Shown here: positions 45,402 through 53,512 of the stretch, one piece after another | How positions within the stretch are numbered: the stretch's first letter is position 1 | Layout of the letters: each line of letters starts with the position of its first letter | NCBI GenBank assembly: GCA_965229305.1 | Contig: CBDDIZ010000042.1 | Location: 620,001 to 684,000, forward strand | DNA from: JALHNI01 sp965229305 | GTDB taxonomy: Bacteria > Acidobacteriota > Terriglobia > Bryobacterales > Bryobacteraceae | Reading direction: 5' to 3' | Length of the DNA: 64,000 nt | Made by a program: the position numbers and the translations under genes | Notes under the pieces: model-generated | Seen by the model: the letters and a program-made list of their open reading frames with translations, nothing else | The model's database searches: none | Told to the model about the DNA's origin: nothing

Positions 45402-47777
45402 TTAACGCCGCAACACCGACCGCCCCGGATCCAGCATTACCTTCGCTGCCAATGCCGGCAAGGTCACCGAAAAGTCCGTCGGCTCTGACGACGTCCGTAC
45501 CCAATGCGTCATCGTCTTGCCGTTCCGCAGTTGAATCTCCACCGGCACGTCGGCGCTGAAGTCCTCCGGCGCATCCGCCTGCCGGATCGTCCCCGTCAGC
45601 GTCAACCCCTTCATTCCCTGCGACATGGTCAGCGTCGGCACACCCGTTCCATACACCCAATTCTCGAAAAACGTCCCCAGCGTCTTCTTGCCGTCGGGCC
45701 CCATCACCTCTACCGCCAACCGCTCCACGTCCTCCGTCGACAGCGGCGTCAGGTGATACCGTCGCTCGATTTCGGCCAGCAGCTTCGTAAACGCCGCCTC
45801 GCCCATCCTCCGCCGTAGCATGTGGAAGATCCACGACCCCTTCTCGTACGTGATCGTCTGCCAAGCGCCCGGCGCCTGCGAGTTCTGCAGCCGGTAGCCC
45901 CAGACGATCGGCCCGGTCGATTCCACCGTCTCTTCCTTCTCGTTCTGCTTCAGCAAGCGGCCCCGGAACGTCTCCAGCACCTGCTCCAACGCCTTCGCAC
46001 CCCGCTTCTTTTCGAGATACAGCAGCGCCGAATAGTTGGAGAGCGCCTCCATCAGCCACTCGTCCTCCGGATGCGCCGGCATCACCGAATTACCCCACCA
46101 CTGGTGTGCGATCTCATGCACCTGCAGAATCTCGTTGAAATACGGCCCCACGTCGGGCGACCGCCGCTCCTCCACGTAGTTCTGTGTCGACAAATAAATC
46201 AGCCCTGGAAACCCTTGCCCGAACCGCCCCGGAATTGGCGTCACGTTCAGATTCAAGAGCGGTGGCGGACCCAGCCGCAGCCCCAAGAACTCCAGCGCAT
46301 CAATCAACTCCCCGCTCAGCGTATTCAGCCGGTCCACCGGACTCGGCGGTAGCACCGCCGGCAACGGCAGATCCGTCTGCGGCCGCCGGTTCCGCCCGCC
46401 GAACGTCGGTGGCGGAGGCGGCACAAACACCGGCTGCGGCGTCAAACTCGACTCCAGCCGTTGATTCGCGTACACGTCCACCCGGTAGCTCCCGCGGGTC
46501 TGCCGGTTGCGCACGAACTTGCCGAGGTTGAAGCCCAGCAGCCGCACCGGCGCGGTCGTTTTCCAACGGTCCACTCGCTCTTCGCCTTCTGTCTTCGAGT
46601 CCACCAACTCCCCGGCGGACACCAGCGTCAGCGCCGCCGGATAGCGAAACGTCGCTTCGTGCGGCGAGAATTGAACGCCCTTCTGCGGATACCAGTTCGT
46701 CCTCGCCGCCATGAAGAACACGCCGTTGCCCGCCTCGCGAATCACTTCGCCTTCGTGCTCGAACTCGAACTCATAGGTCTTGCCCGGCACCAGCGGCTCG
46801 CGCGGAATCACCAGGAACGTCTCGTTCTGCTCGCCGTGAAACAGCCCGGAGCGGAAGCTGTCGCGTTGGAAGAAGTCCGCCGGCTGCCCGTCGATCCGCA
46901 CCTGCTGAATCCGCATGCGCGGTGAAATGTCGAACGGCACGGTCGGCTCACTTGTGTCGCGCGGCGTTACGGTCAGCCGGCTCACCACCTTCGTCTTCAA
47001 GTCCGGCGTCACCCGTACTTCCAGTTTCACGCCCTCCATCCGCAACCCCGCGGCCCGCGCCGGCCCTTGCAGATTGCGCCGGCTGCGACCCGTAAAGTTG
47101 CACCATATGTCGAAGAAACGTCCCCGCTCATCGGTCACGAACTGCCCCATCAGCACGCGCGAATCGTCGCGCGCATCCACCATCACGTCGATGTTGCCCC
47201 GCGCCGTGCCGCTCAGAATCGCGTAGAACAAAGCCCGTTCGCGGGGCCACCCCGCCAGGATGTCCTGCACCAGCCGCAGTTCAATGCTTTCGGCGACATT
47301 CCGTAACGCCGTATCGTATTGCCGCTTCAGCACCAGCCCCAACTCCAGCGCCGGCTTCACCCCGCCCGGATACGCCTCTACCTGCTTCATCAACTCCGCC
47401 GCCGTTTGATCCGTAAACAGCATCAGCATCCCGTCGAACCGTTCGGAAAAATTCGGCGACCCCGTAAACCGCGCCAGGGACCCGCGCTCCCCCCGGTTCG
47501 GCGGCAGCAACAACATCTCCGCTTCACCGCCTTCCACCTGCGCGCTGAAGATTGCCCCCAGCGGTGCCCCCTCTACCGGCTTGGTGAAGATCAGCAGCCC
47601 GTCGGTGAAAAAGATCTTCGCGTCCTCGCGATCGATCTTCAGGTCCCGTACCCGGTAGCAGCGCTCCGGGTCGAGCGTCATTTCGTGGATTTGTGAGGCG
47701 ATCGCCGTAGCCTTTGACGGAGCATCGGCCGGCCAGGCGGTAGGAAGGATCAGCAGGAGAAGAAGGGCCGCGCGCAC
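45402..47777 (-). CDS. M1-family (aminopeptidase N-like) metallopeptidase, exported
   Basis: 791 residues with a signal peptide (MRAALLLLLILPTAWPA). The zinc motif is H554-E-x2-H558 with Glu577 (HEIAHQWWGN then EDEWLMEALSNY), the HExxH-x18-E pattern. The usual GAMEN exopeptidase motif is not evident, so the aminopeptidase specificity is uncertain. N-terminal beta domains precede the catalytic domain; a short beta/immunoglobulin-like end follows. It acts in the periplasm or outside. Confidence 0.88.
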   Translation of the reverse strand: MRAALLLLLILPTAWPADAPSKATAIASQIHEMTLDPERCYRVRDLKIDREDAKIFFTDGLLIFTKPVEGAPLGAIFSAQVEGGEAEMLLLPPNRGERGSLARFTGSPNFSERFDGMLMLFTDQTAAELMKQVEAYPGGVKPALELGLVLKRQYDTALRNVAESIELRLVQDILAGWPRERALFYAILSGTARGNIDVMVDARDDSRVLMGQFVTDERGRFFDIWCNFTGRSRRNLQGPARAAGLRMEGVKLEVRVTPDLKTKVVSRLTVTPRDTSEPTVPFDISPRMRIQQVRIDGQPADFFQRDSFRSGLFHGEQNETFLVIPREPLVPGKTYEFEFEHEGEVIREAGNGVFFMAARTNWYPQKGVQFSPHEATFRYPAALTLVSAGELVDSKTEGEERVDRWKTTAPVRLLGFNLGKFVRNRQTRGSYRVDVYANQRLESSLTPQPVFVPPPPPTFGGRNRRPQTDLPLPAVLPPSPVDRLNTLSGELIDALEFLGLRLGPPPLLNLNVTPIPGRFGQGFPGLIYLSTQNYVEERRSPDVGPYFNEILQVHEIAHQWWGNSVMPAHPEDEWLMEALSNYSALLYLEKKRGAKALEQVLETFRGRLLKQNEKEETVESTGPIVWGYRLQNSQAPGAWQTITYEKGSWIFHMLRRRMGEAAFTKLLAEIERRYHLTPLSTEDVERLAVEVMGPDGKKTLGTFFENWVYGTGVPTLTMSQGMKGLTLTGTIRQADAPEDFSADVPVEIQLRNGKTMTHWVRTSSEPTDFSVTLPALAAKVMLDPGRSVLRR

Positions 47778-47792
47778 GCCTTCAGTGTAGCC

Positions 47793-48560
47793 CTACCAGA
47801 CTTGATACCAGGGCTTCTTCGGGGGCGCGATATCGAGCGGCATCGGCAGCGGCTCGTTGTCGATCACCGCCCGCGGATTCTCGGTGAACAGCCGGTCCGC
47901 CCGCGCCTCGCCGTAAGTCGACTTCACCTGCTCGTACGCCTCATCCATGCGCGCCGGACGGCGTTCGGTATCGTGACCGTCGCTCGCAAACACGTGCACC
48001 AGATTATTGGCCATCAGCGTTTCGGAGAACTTGCGCGCCCGGCTCCCCCAATACCCCGTGATCGATTGCGTCGTCACTTGCATCAGGCAGCCCAGTTGGC
48101 TCCATTCGCGCAGCTCTTCCAGCCGCTGCTGCAGCAAGGTATTGCGCTCGGGATGCGTGATCACCGGCACGATGCCCGCCGCCAGCATCTGCTGAAAGAT
48201 CTCGGTCGTGTTGCGGAAGATGATCAGGTCGGAGAATTCCACCAACAGATACCGGCCCCCGTTGATCGTGAACCGCGCCGGGTCATCCATCAGCGCCTGG
48301 ATATTGTCGAAGGTTAGGTGGAAGTCGCATCCCAAATGGATGCGGATCCGCTCCCGCAAATCGCCCATCTCTTCGGAGACCAGCTCCACCAGTTGGCGAT
48401 TCAGGTTCGGATCGAACTTGAACTGTAGATTTGCGTGAGGACTGGCCACGATATCCGTGGTCCCGGCATCCGCGGCGGCGCGCAGCATACCGACGCTTTC
48501 TTCGAGGGTTTTCGATCCATCGTCCACCCCCGGAAGAATATGCGAATGTATGTCAACCAA
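47793..48560 (-). CDS. PHP-domain tyrosine-protein phosphatase, CpsB/CapC (YwqE) family
   Basis: 255 residues. MVDIHSHILPGVDDGSKT carries the first metal motif; ASPHANLQ, LLVEFSD, PVITHPERN and FASDGHD give the other PHP ligands. Family members dephosphorylate bacterial tyrosine kinases that control capsule or exopolysaccharide export. The start is TTG (48560) giving the conserved DIHSH N-terminus. No polysaccharide genes are adjacent. Confidence 0.9.
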   Translation of the reverse strand: MVDIHSHILPGVDDGSKTLEESVGMLRAAADAGTTDIVASPHANLQFKFDPNLNRQLVELVSEEMGDLRERIRIHLGCDFHLTFDNIQALMDDPARFTINGGRYLLVEFSDLIIFRNTTEIFQQMLAAGIVPVITHPERNTLLQQRLEELREWSQLGCLMQVTTQSITGYWGSRARKFSETLMANNLVHVFASDGHDTERRPARMDEAYEQVKSTYGEARADRLFTENPRAVIDNEPLPMPLDIAPPKKPWYQVW

Positions 48561-48581
48561 ATTGGCTCTACCGAACGACCG

Positions 48582-49091
48582 CTAGATGAACATCTCCTCG
48601 TCCTGGGTGGCGGTCACCACGCTCGGGCGCTTGCCGCCGCTGAACAGCGTGCCGAATCCCGCGCGCACGCCCGTCACCAGGCCGTTGATCTCTTTGAGCG
48701 GCTTCATCACGCCGCCATGCAATACGGACACCGTCTCGTGCACGCGGGTCATCGTGTCGTCTAACACGAGTTCCGCCTTCTCGAGCTGCACTTTCGCCCG
48801 GGCCGAGGCATCGGTTACCACTTCTTCCACGCGGGTCAATTGCACCTTCGTGGAATCCAGAATCTGATTCGTCTTCGCGCTGATCTGCTTGATCTCGGCG
48901 TGGCTGGTTTCCACCGTCGCCCGCGCCTGCTCCAACAGGTTTTCCGCCCGCGGAATCAAAGGCATCACCTTTTCCTGCATGCCCTTTACCTGCCGGTAAA
49001 GGCCCAGGATGGCCAGCATTTGAAACAGCATGGACAGCGCGGCGACCACGACGAATCCCGCCATCACCCACAGCAGCGTTGAATTGTCCAT
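48582..49091 (-). CDS. membrane-anchored coiled-coil protein (DUF948-like)
   Basis: 169 residues: an N-terminal membrane helix (LLWVMAGFVVVAALSMLFQMLAI would span about 6-28), then a long helical stretch rich in Glu/Lys/Ala with LLEQARATVETSHAEI and heptad character to about residue 140, and an acidic end DEEMFI. It resembles YtxG/DUF948 proteins, commonly found beside YtxH as here. Function unknown, possibly envelope stress. Confidence 0.75.
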   Translation of the reverse strand: MDNSTLLWVMAGFVVVAALSMLFQMLAILGLYRQVKGMQEKVMPLIPRAENLLEQARATVETSHAEIKQISAKTNQILDSTKVQLTRVEEVVTDASARAKVQLEKAELVLDDTMTRVHETVSVLHGGVMKPLKEINGLVTGVRAGFGTLFSGGKRPSVVTATQDEEMFI

Positions 49092-49110
49092 AAGACTACT
49101 TACTGGGCGC

Positions 49111-49431
49111 TTAGACGCCGTCGCCGGCCAGGTCTTCCACCGCCGCCGAGCTCGCGCTCATCGCGTCACGGTACGCCTGCTTACCCGCTGCCATCGCGCT
49201 GGTCAGGTTCTCCCGGTGACGCGTCACCGTGTCCTTGCTCCGCTGGACGGCTTCGGTCGCCTGCTCACGCAGGTCTTCCGTCTTGCGGCGCAGACGTTCC
49301 CGACCCTCGTCGGTCTTGTTCTTGATCATCACGCGGGTCTCTTCGCCGCTTTGCGGCGCGAACAGCAGCCCGGCGGCCACGCCCAGGCCCAAGCCAAGGA
49401 AAAAGTACGAAATCTTGTTATTGTCTTCCAT
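49111..49431 (-). CDS. YtxH domain-containing protein
   Basis: 106 residues. An N-terminal Gly-rich membrane helix (FFLGLGLGVAAGLLFAPQSG) with the YtxH signature GLLFAPxSGEETR, followed by a charged helix (TDEGRERLRRKTEDLREQ). GAGGAG precedes the ATG. It forms a pair with the downstream DUF948-like gene. Related proteins are general-stress proteins in Firmicutes. Confidence 0.85.
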   Translation of the reverse strand: MEDNNKISYFFLGLGLGVAAGLLFAPQSGEETRVMIKNKTDEGRERLRRKTEDLREQATEAVQRSKDTVTRHRENLTSAMAAGKQAYRDAMSASSAAVEDLAGDGV

Positions 49432-49483
49432 CGGGCGCTCCTCTCAGCGATCCACAACTGCCTTTAGTCTACTATGGAGAGCG

Positions 49484-50029
49484 ATGCGGAAACAGCCACG
49501 TAAACTTGACGCATCCGAACTCAAGCAGTATGCCTTGCGCCTCCTGGCGGGCCGCTCGCTCTCCATCGGCGAACTCCGTGCCAAGCTGGCTCTGCGCGCT
49601 CTCGAAGCCGCTTCCATCGAGCCCCTGCTGGCCGACCTCGGCGAATGGAACCTCGTCGACGACACCCGCTTCGCCCAACACTACACGCGCCTTCGAATCG
49701 AAGGCGACGGCCATGGGCGCGGTCGCGTTCTGCGCGATCTACGCTTGCGCAAAGTCGATGCGCCCCTCGCCGAACAGACGGTGGCTGCGGCCTTCGAGCA
49801 CGTCGACGAAGTCGAACAGATCGAGCGCTTTCTCGCCCGTCGGCTCCGGACGGTCGATCTGCCCGTCTACCTCCGCGAAGAGAAACATCTCGCCTCCGTG
49901 TACCGCAAACTGCGCCACGCCGGCTTCGGTTCCGCCAACGTCATCCGCGTCCTTCGCCGCTACTCGTCCCAAGCCGACCAGATCGACGGGGACAGCGAGC
50001 AAGCCGAGGACGGCGATGGTAGAGTGTAG
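49484..50029 (+). CDS. recX: RecX-family regulatory protein
   Basis: 181 residues of repeated three-helix units. LKQYALRLLAGRSLSIGELRAKL, LGEWNLVDDTRFAQHYTRLR and YRKLRHAGFGSANVIRVLRRY match RecX repeats 1 to 3. RecX modulates RecA filaments. ATG 49484 has GGAGA upstream; the longer open frame before it overlaps ytxH antisense. recA is not in the window. DinB-like gene follows 3 bases after. Confidence 0.85.
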   Translation: MRKQPRKLDASELKQYALRLLAGRSLSIGELRAKLALRALEAASIEPLLADLGEWNLVDDTRFAQHYTRLRIEGDGHGRGRVLRDLRLRKVDAPLAEQTVAAAFEHVDEVEQIERFLARRLRTVDLPVYLREEKHLASVYRKLRHAGFGSANVIRVLRRYSSQADQIDGDSEQAEDGDGRV

Positions 50030-50032
50030 CCC

Positions 50033-50536
50033 ATGAGTCCTCAAGAGGCGAAAATCATTAGTGAGTTCCTAGTCTCCTGTCTGCAGTCGGAAGCAGCCAT
50101 CACCAAGCGTGTCATTGCCGCCGTTCCTGCGGATAAACCCGATTACGCTCCCGATGCCAAATCGATGAAGGCCCTCGATCTGGCTTGGCACGTGGCTTCC
50201 TCCGAAGTCATGATCATCAACATGGCCGTTGCTGGCGGCGACGCTCAAGAGCCGGAACGTCCGGCCACTGCCAACACGCCGCAAGGCATCGCCGAGTGGT
50301 ACGAAGGCGCGCAGAAAGAAGCTCTCGCCAAGCTGAAGAACCTCGACGGCGAACACCTCGCCAAGGTCATCAGTGTGTGGGGTGGCATGTTCACCGCCCC
50401 CGTCGTGAACTTCGCGAACGTCGCGCTCGTCCACGCCATTCATCATCGTGGCCAGCTCTCCGCCTACCTGCGTCCCATGGGTGGCAAAGTGCCTTCCATC
50501 TACGGACCCAGCGGTGACGAAGGCGTCGGCGCCTAA
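50033..50536 (+). CDS. DinB/YfiT-family protein
   Basis: 167 residues, a four-helix bundle with metal-site His residues in DLAWHVASSE and HAIHHRGQLSAYLRPMG, then KVPSIYGPSGD. The family holds a divalent metal and includes thiol S-transferases (bacillithiol, mycothiol), which would fit the bacilliredoxin elsewhere in this window; the substrate is unknown. Its stop shares CTAA with the convergent amidohydrolase. Confidence 0.87.
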   Translation: MSPQEAKIISEFLVSCLQSEAAITKRVIAAVPADKPDYAPDAKSMKALDLAWHVASSEVMIINMAVAGGDAQEPERPATANTPQGIAEWYEGAQKEALAKLKNLDGEHLAKVISVWGGMFTAPVVNFANVALVHAIHHRGQLSAYLRPMGGKVPSIYGPSGDEGVGA

Positions 50537-51972
50537 CGCTTCCCGTAGTTCCCGAGCACGGGCTGGCCCGGCATCGCCCCGGCCACCGTTTGCCCGTTCC
50601 TGACCACGGCCACGCCGTTCACCAGCACGTGCTCGATTCCGCGTGAAAACGCCAGTTTCTCGAACGTCGCCATGTCCAGCACCGTCTCCGCATCGAACAC
50701 GGTGATGTCGGCGTCGGCCCCCACCTGCAACCTTCCCTTCTGCTTCATCGCCGGCGCAATCGCCTCCAGCCGCCGCGCCGGGTCAATCGTCATCTTCCTC
50801 AACCCATCCATCAGCGTTAGCACCTTCTGCTCCCGCACATAGCGTCCCAGCACGCGCGAAAACGTGCCCGCGCTCCTCGGATGCGCCCCCGGCGCATAAG
50901 GCATCCCGTCGGAAGCCACCATGACGAACGGCGTGGCCATCGCTCGCGCAATCCACTCCGGCTTCATCAGGTGCATGATCACCACGCCACCCTGCTTGCG
51001 ATATTGCGCAAACGTCGTTTCCGTCAGCCGTTCGCCCGTCTTCTCCCACTGCACGTCGCCATAGCTGATGCCCAGCCGCTTCTGCCAGCCGTCATCGAAG
51101 ATGGTCGACTCAATACTCGTCGACGCCGCCGTATATGGATACGCTTCCGTCGTAATGTCGAGTCCCCGCTTCCGGGCTGACTCGATCATCTCCAGCACCA
51201 CCGGCAACGCCCCCAGGCTCATGCTGTTCACGTGCACGATATGCAGCGACGCGCCCGTCGTTGCCGCGTTCGCGATCACTTCTTGCATCGCTTCCACTTC
51301 CATCGAACGCACGTGCGTAAAGATCGGCACCTTCCACCGGGCGGCCATCTGAAACACGCGGAAGATCTCTTCGCGCGACGCTCCCGGATAATACTGATGC
51401 GCCATCCCCAAGCCCAGCCCACCTTCGCGCAGTCCCCGTTCCAGGCCCGCCGCCAACTGCGTCACGTGTTCCGGATTATCCAGCGGCTCATACCGTCCCG
51501 GTCTCATCAACTCGTTCCAACCCAGCGGCGTCACCCGCGCTTTCTCCGCCAAGTGCGCAAAGCTCGGCATCACCGTGGTGCGCGTCACCCCGTGCGAAAT
51601 GGCCGCTCCGTAGTTGATCGGCGCGTGATTCTTGCGGTCCTTCAGATACGCATCCAGGCTCGCTACGCCCACTTCCAGCTCGAGTGCCGTCGTCACGCCA
51701 TCGTGCATCTGGAACTCATTGGCCTGCGCCGACTGTCCATGCGCATGCAGATCGATAAAGCCCGGCGCCACCACCTTGCCCTTGGCGTCGATCGTCGTTT
51801 TGCCGGTCAGCGGCGCCGCCGACACCGCGGCAATCTTGCCCGCCCGCAGGCCCACATGTCGCACCCCATCCAGCCCGCTCGCCGGATCCATCACCCGGCC
51901 ATTGGCAATCACCACGTCATAAGGCTGACCCAGCAGCACGAACGGAAGCCACACCAAACTCAACATCCGCAT
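50533..51972 (-). CDS. exported amidohydrolase, D-aminoacylase / N-acyl-D-amino-acid deacylase type
   Basis: About 479 residues with a signal peptide (MRMLSLVWLPFVLLG). YDVVIANGRVMDPASGLD, the metal motif DLHAHGQS, FTHVRSM, HIVHVNS and ASDGMPYAPGAHPRS follow the D-aminoacylase order. It likely releases D-amino acids from N-acyl derivatives or related amides outside the cytoplasm. The ATG at 51972 is chosen for the signal peptide; a TTG at 51999 is in frame. Confidence 0.85.
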   Translation of the reverse strand: MRMLSLVWLPFVLLGQPYDVVIANGRVMDPASGLDGVRHVGLRAGKIAAVSAAPLTGKTTIDAKGKVVAPGFIDLHAHGQSAQANEFQMHDGVTTALELEVGVASLDAYLKDRKNHAPINYGAAISHGVTRTTVMPSFAHLAEKARVTPLGWNELMRPGRYEPLDNPEHVTQLAAGLERGLREGGLGLGMAHQYYPGASREEIFRVFQMAARWKVPIFTHVRSMEVEAMQEVIANAATTGASLHIVHVNSMSLGALPVVLEMIESARKRGLDITTEAYPYTAASTSIESTIFDDGWQKRLGISYGDVQWEKTGERLTETTFAQYRKQGGVVIMHLMKPEWIARAMATPFVMVASDGMPYAPGAHPRSAGTFSRVLGRYVREQKVLTLMDGLRKMTIDPARRLEAIAPAMKQKGRLQVGADADITVFDAETVLDMATFEKLAFSRGIEHVLVNGVAVVRNGQTVAGAMPGQPVLGNYGKR

Positions 51973-52020
51973 ATCTAGAAAACCGTACCGCCCTTTCAAA
52001 ATTCAGTCATCATTGTAGCC

Positions 52021-52944
52021 ATGCGCGCCCTTCGCCTCCATGAGTACGGCAATCTCAAGAACGTCCTCTTGGAATCGGTTCCCGAATTGGCGCCTCGTCC
52101 CGGCCAAGTCGCCGTCCGCAATCATTCCAGCGGCGTCAACGGCATCGATTGGAAGATTGCCCTCGGCTACATTCAGCCTTCGGTTGAACTGCCTTGGGTC
52201 CTCGGTTGGGACAGCGCCGGCACCGTTCTCGCCGTCGGTGACGGGGTCACGCGCTTCCAGCCCGGTCACCGTGTCGTCGGCATGCCGGACTTTCTCTCGG
52301 CCGGCGCCCATGCCGAAATCCAGCTCTTCGACGAAGACAGCCTTGTCGCGCTGCCGAACGATGTCCCCTTCGCTCAAGCCGCTACCTTGCCGGTCTCCGG
52401 GCTCACCGCCTGGCAAGCCCTCTTCACCGTCGGACAACTGCAGGAGGGCCAAGCCGTCCTGATTCACGCCGCCGCCGGTTCCGTCGGCGTCCTCGCCGTG
52501 CAACTCGCCAAACAGGCCGGCGCCTACGTCGTTGCGACGGCTTCGGAGCCCAAGCACAGCCTCGTTCTCTCCCTCGGCGCCGACCAGATCATCGACTACC
52601 AGACCACCTCCTTCGAGAATGTCGTGCGCGGCATGGATCTCGTCATCGACACTCAGGGCGGACAGGTCCAGGATCGCTCCTACGGCGCACTGAAGTCTGG
52701 TGGCCGCCTCGTCTCGCTCGTCCAGCCGCCGCACGACAGCAAGCTCGAAGAATACGGTCTCACTGGCGCCATGATGCAGGCTCAGCCGGATGCGCCGACG
52801 CTCACCGAACTGGTGCGCCGCAACGCTGCCGGCCAACTCCGCTCCGTCATCGACAGCACCGTGCCCGCCGAAGACTTCCGCTCCGCCTACGACCGTTCCA
52901 TGACCAGCCGGGCCCAGGGCAAGATCGTCCTCTCCTGGGACTAG
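52021..52944 (+). CDS. NADP-dependent quinone oxidoreductase-like protein (MDR superfamily)
   Basis: 307 residues. The N-terminal GroES-like part has GVNGIDWKI and LGWDSAGTVLAVG; the Rossmann part has AAAGSVGVLAVQLAKQAGA. Structural and catalytic zinc Cys are absent, as in zeta-crystallin-type quinone reductases. Cytoplasmic. It begins 48 bases from the divergent amidohydrolase. Confidence 0.88.
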   Translation: MRALRLHEYGNLKNVLLESVPELAPRPGQVAVRNHSSGVNGIDWKIALGYIQPSVELPWVLGWDSAGTVLAVGDGVTRFQPGHRVVGMPDFLSAGAHAEIQLFDEDSLVALPNDVPFAQAATLPVSGLTAWQALFTVGQLQEGQAVLIHAAAGSVGVLAVQLAKQAGAYVVATASEPKHSLVLSLGADQIIDYQTTSFENVVRGMDLVIDTQGGQVQDRSYGALKSGGRLVSLVQPPHDSKLEEYGLTGAMMQAQPDAPTLTELVRRNAAGQLRSVIDSTVPAEDFRSAYDRSMTSRAQGKIVLSWD

Positions 52945-52951
52945 CGCGTCG

Positions 52952-53446
52952 CTAAAACTCTGGATTCTTGAACGGCCACGCCGCCGCCAGCCACGCCTTC
53001 ACATCCGCGGCCAGCTTCGGCTGCAAGCCCCGGTCGAACTCCGCCTTGGTCACCCACATCGCCACCTTCGCATCATGCTCCGGTTTCCGGCTCGGCCGCA
53101 GATACACGCAGCCCAACTCCTGCTTGCCATCGAGCGACAGCACCGCGTAAGTGAATGCCTTGCGGGCCTTGAAGCGCGCCTCTTCGCCTTCCACGTCCTT
53201 CACCGCTTCGGCCATCGTGATGCCCGCGTGCGGCCATTTGCCGCTACCGAAGTTCGCCCGCAGATGGTCGATCGAACTCATGTAGGCGTCATAGTCGTGC
53301 TTCGCCAGCGCCGGACCCAACGGCACCAACTGATAGCTCGCCGTCTTGTAGGAAGTGGGCACCGCAAAGTCAGCGGGCACAAATGGAGCCTTCGGAGCTT
53401 CCTGCGCCCACGCGGCCACCAGGCCCAGGGCAATGAGAAAACGCAT
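52952..53446 (-). CDS. exported GNAT-like protein of unknown function
   Basis: 164 residues with a signal peptide (MRFLIALGLVAAWA). The sequence HLRANFGSGKWP, GITMAEAVKDVEGEEARF, ELGCVYLRPS and KVAMWVTKAEFDRG resembles a small GNAT-fold family usually annotated as N-acetyltransferase; no clear acetyl-CoA loop is seen and export makes CoA use doubtful. Its Shine-Dalgarno GAGG is inside a 9-bp stem. It lies downstream of the propeller gene on the same strand. Confidence 0.65.
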   Translation of the reverse strand: MRFLIALGLVAAWAQEAPKAPFVPADFAVPTSYKTASYQLVPLGPALAKHDYDAYMSSIDHLRANFGSGKWPHAGITMAEAVKDVEGEEARFKARKAFTYAVLSLDGKQELGCVYLRPSRKPEHDAKVAMWVTKAEFDRGLQPKLAADVKAWLAAAWPFKNPEF

Positions 53447-53454
53447 GCAGATTA

Positions 53455-53488
53455 CCTCGTCGAAAGATGCCGTTGATCATCGACGAGG
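53455..53488 (-). promoter_or_regulatory. 9-bp stem occluding the Shine-Dalgarno of the exported GNAT-like gene
   Basis: On the minus strand CCTCGTCGA (53488-53480) pairs perfectly with TCGACGAGG (53463-53455) across a 16-base loop. GAGG in the right arm is the only Shine-Dalgarno, 8 bases before the ATG. A second stem GCTGA/TCAGC (53488-53505) lies just upstream, after the propeller stop. Confidence 0.6.
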
Positions 53489-53512
53489 CTGAACGCCGGC
53501 TCAGCTTCTAGT

